The position numbers were made by a program, and so were the translations under genes. A DNA stretch of 64,000 nt from Aradus depressus (lineage: Eukaryota; Arthropoda; Insecta; Hemiptera; Aradidae): NCBI GenBank assembly GCA_963662175.1, contig OY759216.1:51229087-51293086 (forward strand). Reading direction: 5' to 3'. Under the pieces are notes generated by a model. It had not been told where the DNA came from, ran no database searches, and saw only the letters and a list, made by a program, of their open reading frames with translations. This document shows, one piece after another, positions 24,201 to 36,200 of the stretch (within the stretch, counting starts at the first letter, position 1; every line of letters starts with the position of its first letter).

Positions 24201-27200
24201 GCTCCCTCACCTCTGCATAATTTTAAAAATTGTGCACTATTTACAAATATTTAAATTATAAATCAACTAATTGTTCACTTATCTAACAACTGAATGGCTG
24301 ACTTTGATCCTCTAATCTCCTGTTGTATAGGATTTACTGTTCCACAACTAACCAGTTATACAAGTGAAAAGTTGAACTAAAACAATCTTCCAGATGAATA
24401 ACATCGTTAAAATAACTTGAAAAACATTTTTAAAAAAATACTTTTAAACACAAAAGTACTAAATAGATTATTTGAGCGAATATAAAGAGATGATCATATA
24501 AAAAAAAACATTAAATCGAATTTTTAGTTCGAATATTACTACAGAATATTATTACAGTTTAGAAAACAGAACTTGCTTTGGGTATATCAAGATTAACAAT
24601 GTTTGTGTTCGTAACAATAATATTCTTGTTGGTCCTTTATCTAAGAAAACTACTGTTTGTTTCTGCCATATGTACTATTTGTCCGTTTCCCTCGTGTCGG
24701 TAGACTGCAGCTGTGACATTGGCGGATCCCTGCACAACATCTGCTTAAACGGCACCGGTGACTGTGCCTGCCGACCCCGAGTCACAGGACGTACCTGCAA
24801 TCAGCCCATGCTCCAGCACTACTTCCCCACACTCTATCAGTTTAAATATGAGATGGAGGATGGCTACACTCCCGACCGCCGTCCTCTCAACTATGACTAT
24901 GATGAGTCTGTTTTCCCTGGTTATTCTTGGAGAGGATTTGCTGTTTTTACACCTGTTGAGGTAAATCTATAGAAATTGTATCAGAATGAACTTTCCTGTC
25001 ACCGCTGAAATCCCTGAGTGTAATTAAGATGCTACGTAAAAATAGAATAACACTCGACGGTGAATCACCAATATACTTCCCCAGAACGAATTAATCAATT
25101 AACTTTTAGCTCTCCATCAAAAACGAATCAATTGTTTGCGCTAATAACCAATATTTGACTTACATAGGAGCTCTTAGATACTCATACTAAATTTTCGTTC
25201 GATAAATTCATTACATCGGTAGTTATTAGAGTTTTTGAACGCTTTGATGTTACGTGCTATGTAAAATTTCATGAAAATCCAGAGCTCCATAACACTCATT
25301 TTTTGTTTTGAGCGAGCCTTCACCATTTCTCCAGAATTTTGAGATGCCACATAGCCTATATTCTAAGTTGGACGATTTTTCCCATGAAGCTGAAGCAAAC
25401 ATACATACAGAAATAGAACTAATAGTCTCTAAGATCTTTGAATAATATGAAACTGATTTCTGTTCAAAGAAAAAAACAAAAAAAAAAACATACTGACCAT
25501 GTGCATTCAAAACTTTCATTATATATAATTGTTTATTGTTTATACTTCATTAAACATATGTTGTTGAAAATGTTTATTTCAGAGCAGAATAAAGCAGGAG
25601 GTACTGCTACATTCTGATTCGTTACACTACATCATCCTGAGGTACGTCAATCGAAACGAATTCCCAGTAACTGGACTCATCCTAGCCCGTCATGAAGACG
25701 AAGAACCTCTCGAAAGAAAAATAGTATTTAAACCAAGCTTTGAGCCTACTTTGGCTATGAGTGTCGGAGCTGGTAACATTCCTCTTCCACTGGTCACTAC
25801 CGTCCAAGGCAAATGGGAAATTGAAATTACCATCAATCAGAGTCTATTTGTTGTGAGTATATTTCTTCTCATCTACACAATATAGGTTGTCTACAACAGC
25901 GCCCGCTCTAGGTTTTTACGTCGACCCGGACAAAAAGACAAATTGTGGCCCCGTTAAACATATAGGTACTTTTTAAAAGTATATATATATTTTATTTTAA
26001 ATAAAAATCAAATGGTTTTAAATTATAATAAAAACGCATATTTAGAAAGATATATGTCATATAAAATTAACAGTCATGTACTACAAAACAGTAAATTTTG
26101 AAAACTACCTGTACCTAGTTACAAATTGTTAACCAGATGCATATTTTAATGATATTACAAAAACGTATTACACCGGACGTATTAGCAAGAATAACACTAT
26201 TGTGTAACGAAACCGCCCTTTTTATTCCTGTTCAAACAAGTTGACGCAGCGCCCTGCGTGCTGTACTATGCAGAGCGCGCCATAGGTACCTAGTCTTTCT
26301 TGTTATTTAATTAAACATGCCGCTCATTTATGACTGTTTACTCCAGAATTAAGGATTACAAATATGTTTTTAGCTTTTAGGCAAAAACAGTGAATACGAA
26401 ATGTTAATTGCATGGGGATTTTAGTCAAAGGAATAGATAATTAAAATGCACAATTTCTTTATCAAACTTCACTATATATTCTCAAATACTCAACTAGTTT
26501 CGCCGTGTTAAGGCATTATCAAGAGTCACTTACAAACTGACAGAATTGGTTGACAGGGTAGAGGGTACAGTTAAGGAGGGGGTTTTTAGGTAATGACGGG
26601 GAATCCCTTGTTTTTGTTACTCTATACATTCCAATAAACAGATATTTACAAGATAATAATAAATATAAAATGAAAAGAAGAAAGAAAATGATATATATAT
26701 ATAAAATCTAATAAAGCGAATCTAACAGTAAAGTGTTGGTACTTATATAGGTATGACTCATGAATTATATAAATGTAACATATAATAAATATTAAAGTGA
26801 ATAAAAACAAATACAAAGAATTTAAAGGAACAAATAGAACTGAACCATTCCCCCCTTCTTAATTTAAATATCAAGTAGCTAAGAGTCTGATGATTGTGGA
26901 AATGTTTTGCCAACTGACATTCAGAGAATACTATAATTTTCATTTGATGTTTTAATTTGCCTTTAAATTCTTTGTATTTGTTTTTATTCACTTTAATATT
27001 TATTATATTTTACATTTATATAATTCATGAGTCATACCTATATAAGTACCAACACTTTACTGTTAGATTCGCTTTATTAGATTTTATATATATATATATA
27101 TCATTTTCTTTCTTCTTTTCATTTTATATTTATTATTATCTTGTAAATATCTGTTTATTGGAATGTATAGAGTAACAAAAACAAGGGATTCCCCGTCATT

Positions 27201-30200
27201 ACCTAAAAACCCCCTCCTTAACTGTACCCTCTACCCTGTCAACCAATTCTGTCAGTTTGTAAGTGACTCTTGATAATGCCTTAACACGGCGAAACTAGTT
27301 GAGTATTTGAGAATATATAGTGAAGTTTGACAAAGAAATTGTGCATTTTAATTATCTATTCCTAGAATGGAGCTTCACAAAGTAAATCTGGAAACCATAA
27401 ATTATTTTAGTCAAAGAAAAAAATCGACAAGTATACATTTCATTAATTGGGTATTTAACTTATCAATATTTTGTCACATTCACAGCCAAAATGCCGCCCT
27501 TTAGATTTGCTTCGGGTTGTTCGCCCCTAGAGCGGCCCTGTCTACAGTCAAGATTTAGTTATGTTGCAGAGATACGGAGTGGGGGTCATATTACTCCTCC
27601 AAGATTCTCCCTCTCCAGTCATCATCCCCCTTAGCTACATAGCGCCATCCCTTCTAGCTAATTCGCTTATTTTCGTGGGCTTATTCCTATAATCAGTTCA
27701 TCTGGCGTTACCCGGGGAGGCTATCTCTAAGATGTCTGGATATCCCGGGGACTATCTCCAAGTTATCTGAACATTTTTTGATGAGCTGTTTTCCATGTGA
27801 TCCTCGTTCTGTGATCCCCCTCGTCGAAGCTGTATTTATTCCGAGTAAACTATTTTGACTATGTTGCAATGGCAGTTTCTCTTTAATTCATTCAATTTTA
27901 TTTTCAATTGAACATATTAGAGGAAAGCTAACCAGCTTCTCTGAAATAGGGGAACCTTCACTTCTTGAAGAAGCTATCTAAGGGAGGGAATGAATTCGAG
28001 ATGCGCAGACTAGAGAATTGTAGTGTGCGCAGTCTCTTCCGATTGTAGATAATCAAACTCTTTAGCAAATATTTTATGCAATATCTGAACAAACTACAAA
28101 GTAATTGTCTAAGTTAATTTTAACATTTCCAGGATTACTTTGTACTGATCCCTCAGTCCTACTATGAAGGTAACATCCTGATAGAGCCGGTGAAGGTGCC
28201 CTGCAAACGAGGCGATGAGAACGTGTGTAAGCAGTACTCCTATCCTTCTGTAGATGCCTTCGACACTGTCTACGGAGACAGCGCCTACGTTATAGACGAG
28301 GGTGCTAGAGAGACTGTTACCGATCTAATGAACTGGGATTCACATGAGGTAATTTATCTTATTATCTGCCCTTTTCCCTTATGTACTTTCAAAATTTAAC
28401 TGTTCCTTTCACTGAAATGTTTGTTAAAACGAAAATTTTCACATCTATCTCATTATTAGGCAAATGTGGATAGTTGAGGAGCAGCATATCTCCATCAGTT
28501 CATCACCGAATTCTAAAATTCAATTATATATACGATGTAGAATATCATGTATATGCTATTTTAGTCGCTTGACTTTTCTAACTTCTAAATGGTTGACACA
28601 AATAAAATATATTCATCATAATTTGCTGCTTTCGATTAATATATTATTTCGATTAATTATTTGCTAATACTATTCATTAACATTTTGTAGAATGTGCAAT
28701 TAGTCCTGTCAAATGTGACTTTTTTTAAATACATATGTACATTGTACATACAGGGTGCCCCACGTCTTTTTTATCAGGTCCAATACCAGGTGCAAAATCA
28801 GAATCGCGAATAAAATTCGGATGTAATCTAAAAATCTTAAAACGAAATTTTTATCAAAAATTTCAAATAAGAGCATATAGTTTTACGCAAGAATAAGAAA
28901 ATAAAAGTCACTCAGTGAAATTTTGACCAAGATTAGGTTTTTATATTTATCTTCGATTTGACAATGGAGCCTTCTCTCTCTACACATCACACATTCCACA
29001 ACACGAAAACACACTACTCGCTACGTACGCAGACGACACAGCCATTCTCTCAACACACTCAGACCCAACACAAGCAAGCTCACACTTACAGGATCATTTA
29101 CACCAGCTAACAGATTGGGCCAACAAATGGAGAATAAAAATTAATGGAGACAAATCTCTGCAAACCATATTTACCCTCAGACACAACACTTGTCCACCAG
29201 TTTACATTAACAACCAGCCCATTCCTGCATCAGACACCGTCCGATATCTAGGACTTCATTTAGACAGACGTTTAACTTGGACAACTCATATCAGACTGAA
29301 ACGCACAGACCTCAAAAGACGATTTGGACGACTGAAATCAATCATCGGACGACGATCGACATTATCGCTTGAAAACAAACTTCACATTTACAACACTATA
29401 CTAAAACCCATCTGGACTTTCGGCATCGAGATATGGGGATCAGCCAAAAAATCAAACATACAACGCCTTCAGTCAATACAATCCATCATACTACGCCACA
29501 TTGCCAATGCACCATTTTACGTTTCCAACCTCACATTACATAATGACCTCAACATCCCATTTGTACCTTCTGTTATCAAGACACGATATCAAAATTTTCA
29601 CGACAAACTCCATCGTCACGCCAATCCACTTATTCAAGAATTATCTACAAACACTCTCCCCACAAATCCACCACGACGCCTCAAGCGGATATGGCAGAGG
29701 GACCTGCTCCAGGACTAGCCTGGACTCCTCTTCGGTCACGTACCTCAGCAGTACAGCCACGCACCTGACACTGCTCTATTTATCACAATTGCTAATGGCA
29801 AATGTTATTATGCTGTTGTAAATATATAAATAAATAAATAAAAAATTTGTGACACAAAAAAAAAAAGTCAAATTATAACAAAAAGCTGATTACTTGGCCA
29901 AAATGACTTATAGGTTATGTCAGGGTTATTCATTCTGATTTTACAATGCTGTAGCTCTGGAGCGGCTTATTTGATTTTCATCTGGGTTGAACTTGAACGT
30001 TCATTTTTATAAATACTCCCATTTACAATTCTTAATAAAAATTACGTTATATGCTCCTGTTTTGGTTTTTTTGGGGGGTATACCCAGCTTTTATTCTCGA
30101 TTCTCGAAATCTTTGTCGATATAGTGGAAAACCAATAAAAATAAATAAAAGACATGTTCTTTGTATATTTTGAGAGGAAAAGTGACATTTGAGAAGTCTC

Positions 30201-33200
30201 TATTTATGTAAGATGAAACCTATTTATTAGTTGATGATGCTCTTTTCCTAAATGTTTATATTTGCTATAAAAAGTAGTTAGGACTTAAATGGTAGCACAC
30301 CAAATTTCCCTTCGTCTTCTAGTTTTGGCCACTCATAGAAAAAAACATGAATGGGCTTATTTTAAATTATAGAAATGTTTTCAGATGAGCTCAGTTTCTA
30401 GTTTCTGTGAGTTCCTCGCAAGTATTGGATGACTCCCGCTATTTCCGAAAATTCATGCCGCTCTTACCTCACAATGACTAACTTATAAAAATTCAGATAC
30501 ACAGATTCCCAATAGAAAATATTACACTCTATTATTACCTCTTTATGATTTTTCATCTTATGTGCAATGGTTTAGGAGCAAACCGATAAAGTTTAGGAGG
30601 CCTTGGCATGAAATATACAGCACTGAGCATCTTGTTTGTGTTGCAATTACTTCCAAACTTAACAAAGAAAAAAAGCTTTTGCTGTAGATAATTTTTTCAT
30701 TTTGTATCCAATTATTGTTGCCATCAGTAACGTATTGCTTTTCACTAATTATTTCCTGGGCAGAGACATTGAGTTGCTAAATAGGCAGCGACCTTTTGAT
30801 GGGTGAGATTAACTTAGCTAAACCAGCACAGACAACTTGTTTGCCAGACCTATTGAAATGTAGGCCGTGCCTGGTATACTCGGAATTAAGCTTTATACAG
30901 GTGAAGCATTTTTCATTTTTTTTTTCCTCATCAAATAATGGGAGTTGGGAGCTGAAATTTTCAGGAAAATTTTCTTTTTGTATGTGCAAACTGTCGGTCA
31001 ATTGCCCAGTGTAAAAAAATTATATGAATAATCGATAATTTGATGATAAAAAATTGACAATAGCTAATATTGATGGGTATGTTTTCAGGGGAGTTCCAAA
31101 GTGGAACAGCTGCCGGTCGTATCCCCGGCACAACCAGAACTCCGATTTGACATCCGACTCCGTCGAAGAGAGCCTTCATTCATCGTTTTCAACTATGGCA
31201 CCCCTGGAGACACGACAAGCTCCAGTGAACTGTCCGTTCTCATAGAGACGGGGGACAGTACCATTGACGGCAAGGTGACACTCAACCCATGTCCTTATAC
31301 GTGGCTCTGTCGACAGCCCCTCCTTCAACCCCGGGGGCAACTGGCACTCTTCAACTTCAATCAGGATGTCATCACTGTTGTCCTCAGTGTAAGTATTTAT
31401 TTCAAGAATTCCATGTCAAATTTTGCAACAATTTCATTTCACTTTCTCATTTTGAAGTTGCGAAAACTACTATACTTTCTCATGAATCATCATAAACTTC
31501 ATAGTTAAAAATCATTTTGATGACCAATAATCAAGGATTTAAAAAAATATCCCATTTCTTTAAGTTACGTAAATTTTTTTTATTTCTTAGGAATTATAAA
31601 TATTTGCGTGAGCCTTTTTTTCATAGAACCCATTTTGAAACTTACTAAAATACGTATTGCTTACTTAAATATAAATAAATTATAAAAGAAATACAAAATA
31701 GTGTATCTGATGTATTCGAAATTCAACATTTGGAAATTCTCTTGAGAAACAGTTTTCCAAACGTATAATGTAGAAAATGAAATCTTTATCCAAAAGCAGT
31801 TAAATGAGACCATTCCCAGCCTAGTAGCTGCTCGACTTCTAAGTTAAGATCATTTGCAACATGCAAAGTACGACAGACTTTGAGCTTTTTCTGTCCTTTC
31901 TAAGCATATATCTCTGAAACTATCCCTCTAAGAAAAATGAATTTAAGAATTTTTAGAATTTGTTTTTTATGTACACAAAATCATAAAAATCAGAGAAATT
32001 CGTGTTTATATGTAGGTTGATTTGACATTAAGCTGATTGCAGTCAGGCCCAGTGAACTGCTGCTTTCTGTCGGCGATATAGTTGAACTGCGACTTAGTTC
32101 GTTTTACCATAAGGTAAAACAGGCCATGAGGACCCCGTTTATTGACTTAACTCACTTCGCCGAAAAAATTGACTTAGACCACTTTGCCTTTCACCCGTTC
32201 GTTTAATGATTCATCTTAATATTTTATAGAATTATTATGTATTTTTTTAATTGTTCATTTATTGTACTATTTTAGAAAGACAATCCAGCATCAAGTAGTG
32301 GGATCGAATCAGTGAGTGTGATTCCTTACAACAAGAAGACCTCTCTTGGATACATCAAGCCAAGTCCAGTTTGTGTGATGAGGAATGGAATCTGCCAAAA
32401 CACTTTTTATGATACACCCATCGATGTGAAAAAAGTAATTGCCATTTATGTTCCTATTGTTAAATTGTAATTTATTGTTTTAAATTGATAATTTACATGG
32501 GTGTTTGTAAATAACCCAGGTAATGTAGTACGCCCCTGTGTTGCCAAAATAAAAATGAACTACATACACTCCCTCGCTCTATTGATTTACGTAATTATGA
32601 TTATTAATCAAAAAATGTTTTAAAAACTTCTAAGAACAAAATTATGTAACATAACCTTTGAAATCTTGGAAAGGCTGGAAATCAGGGAAAAGGACCTTGG
32701 AGATACTGGTCACTCTAATTTTTTACAGATTTTACAATTTTTTTCACGTTTTGTTGTTATTATTGTTCAATCCTGCTTCTAACAATCATTAATTAAAGTG
32801 GATTTATCTATAATAAACATAATTTCAGGTGGAGTTTGAAGGTGGAGCAAACGAAGGTCGTAAAGCTAGTAAACTTCCTCCACGACTTCAAGATCCGGAC
32901 AAGACCAACCTAATATTTCTGGACAAGGACGATCCTAACATTGACATTGGTGGAAAAGTGCCCAGTCCTGGAAACTACACATTTATTGTTCACTATTATC
33001 AACCAAATCATCCGGGTAAGTTTGTCTTATATTATTTAAATAATAATATATAAGATCGGCTGATGCTTTGTACCTAGGGGCTTAAGCATCCAATGCTCTT
33101 ATCCCTTCCCTGGGTGCGCTGGGCTTCCACCTTGCCTTGATACCCAGTTGTTTATTCTACAAAAACCAAGCCCTCCATGAAGGATCCAATCTCCCAGTTT

Positions 33201-36200
33201 CCTTAACGAATCTGAAAATGCTCCCATTGTTCAATCTTCCTAAGTCCTCCTTTATGATCATCTTTACTAAAAATGTGGAATCTCGTTCGAGCATATGCCT
33301 AGGAAGTGAGACGCCGTTTCGTCCTTGAACCGCCATATCTGTCACAGATGGAACTGTCCTTGACTCCTACAATGTGTATGTGTCTATTGAACACACCTTG
33401 CCCCGTGAAAACTCCTGTTTGTTGCCGAAGCTGGATCTTTTTGAGGTTCAGGATCACATCCTTAAACACCTTGGAATCCTCACCCAGGAACATCTTCAAC
33501 TGTCTACTTGAGGTTATTTCTCTCCATGACTGCTCCAAAAGGTCTCTAGTCCCCTTTTAAATACCGTAACTTTTTAATCCGGGTTCGGTAAGCCTTCCCA
33601 TGAAGGGCTTACTTAAACCTTCCTTGGCCAGTCGGTCCCCGAGTGCTAGGAGACGCAGTAGAGGCCAACTTTCTTGTCGTTTCCTAGGGTGTTTATCTGA
33701 TTTGCTTACTAGCTTTTATCTGATTTCAGCACTAGCAAGTGCTTGGAGTGATGCTTTATTTTATTTAAATCAATTCTAAAGTCTATTCAATGAGGCGACC
33801 TCCTACTGTGAACTCCCTTTAGAATGATATCGATACCCCAGCCCATCATACTCTGAAATTCATCCCTGACTGTCTCCTAAATAGCTTAACTTTGTTCTTG
33901 AGCCTGTTTCGATTTGGACAGTTTCGAAACCATTGCTTAACGTCTCATCCGATGGATGGCATGCTCTAGGTTTTTTCACCTCCCAGAAAAAAACCCCGAA
34001 GGGCCTCGGCCGGTGTTATGACCATATTATGGGTCGTGGTGGATATGACATTTTAGATTTTTTAAATTTAATATATGTTGATGAAGTCCATTTTTCTATA
34101 CATCCACCAGACCTAAAAATAAATGTCCCCTTTCTCCATCCAATTTTATTTTTAATCCCTTTTTGTTAACATCCGGCGAAGACTTGAGCTAACGCTCGTA
34201 ACATAGTATTTTCGATAACCTCTTCTATTATAGGTCATCCGAGAAGAAATTTAAGAAAAAGAATTTTACAAAATATACTTATTTTGATTATAACTCAACA
34301 TAACGTCTCATTATGATACTTAGAAAAACAACAAATACCAATCAATGATAGATTAATGTGGAGATGACTTTATGTTACTGATATAATGAGGAATTATTAT
34401 TTGATAGGTTGCAAAATAAAAAAGTAGTCTAACCGCTCACTGATTTTATTATTTTGTGCTAGCTGGCTTTCGAGGTACTCTCATCATCAGGCTCTATGAT
34501 ACTACATTTTTTAAAACATATTTTAAATAGATAAAATGAAAAAACAAAATAAAACTGTCCAATAAATACTAAAAAATTAACAATATAAAATTTCATGGAT
34601 AACATTCCTGTTTCCCGTCTGAGTCACTACTGGAGTTGAGCCGGTTAGCACAAAATAACAAGATTTGTAAGAGGTCAGATTGAGTTTTTATTTTGCAGCT
34701 AATGAATTAATGATATATGTTTTTATTAAATTTGGGAATTGCTGTGTTGGGCATTTTAAAAACAAAACAAGATACACGAGACAGTAGTAAGTTGAACTGT
34801 TTTTTGGGCACAAATCATTATATCTCTGACCTGATTCACTCAGGGTATTAGTTCTTGTTATAATTATTTTATTTTATGTTATTAGATTTCAATTTAGACG
34901 TTTTGGTGCACAATGGTGAAACGTACGAAGCTACACTGCCCCTAGTTCATTGTCCAAACAGCGCAGGATGTCGATCTGTTATATCAAACAAAGATGGATC
35001 CAAACCGTTGCCTTTGAATGAAAACTTTCTTATTAGTTTAAATGTAAGAAAAAAGTTGTTTTATACTTTATAATACTCTATTTAAGTTATTTCATTAAAA
35101 TGAATGAAGTAAAGTCTATCAAAAGTAATGTTGTAATATGATATGTATTGTACAGGTACCAGAGGAGAGAAGTGTTTGGTTGGATTACGTTCTTGTTGTA
35201 CCAGATGTGAAATTTTCACAACATTTGACCATAGACAAACCTGAAGGAAGTATTGGCCGTTTTTTGAAAGAATGTACCGAAAACTTTTTCTATGTTAACG
35301 GAAATCTCAGTGGTACCTATATCTTATTATTATTTTTCCACTTGTAATCGTTCCTTCCAAAAACATTAGTTACATCTTAGTTTTACTGCCGGTGTTGACA
35401 TTTACCCATTTGGTGTTGACATTTATTCAGGCTTTTACTATTGAAATAAAAAACTCAAAGTAATAACGTTTATAAAAGCAAGTACTCAACTATGTTCAGA
35501 CCAATTTGATATATTCATTCTTTGCAGATTTCTGTAGATCGTCCGTGTTTTCCTTGACTACTCATTTCAACAACGGAGCCTTGAGATGCGAATGCAATGC
35601 AGACGGTTCTTGGAGTCTTCAGTGTGAAACATTCGGTGGCCAGTGTAAATGTCGCAACAATATCATTGGAAGAAGGTGCGAACGATGTAAAACAGGGTAC
35701 TATGACTTCCCAGATTGTAAAAAGTGTGATTGTCCAGAATCATCATTATGTGACGAAGTAACAGGCAAGTGGAAAGTAATATAATAAATGTAATAATGTT
35801 TATCATGTACTTTTTTTTTAAATCGGAAATAATAACTGTGAGTAAAGTTAACTCACTAGTATTTTTATTACTCCTCCTCTCCATATTACTCTGATATTTG
35901 GGCAGTGTAATATTCGCTTTACAGGAATATATGGAGAGGTGTTGTACACTGACAATAAAGTGTAAACTGAAAATGTTTGCAAAATTGTACAAGAAATAGA
36001 AAAAAATCAGATCTTGAAAATCCCTTCAAGGAAATCCTCATGTATGCCCTTGCACACACATTTTCATACTAGAGATTTGGGGGAAAATGTATATATTTGT
36101 TTAATATATGAACGCGCCGTCCTTCGGATGGAACGTCAAGCGATGGTCGCGAGCCTTTATGATGTCAGGTACGCGTTAAGACCCCCCACTCTAGGTGAAT

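Noticed and set aside
26758..27175. Open frames on both strands
   Set aside because: They lie in the two mirror arms of a foldback and mirror each other in AT-rich sequence.
31101..31508. Alternative-frame ORF of 135 codons over exon 15
   Set aside because: It is a shadow frame of the LanA exon and runs on into the intron; the laminin frame has clear homology.
35766..35775. GT donor alternative to the GC donor of exon 20
   Set aside because: The GT at 35769 changes the frame into exon 21 and breaks the LE cysteine spacing.
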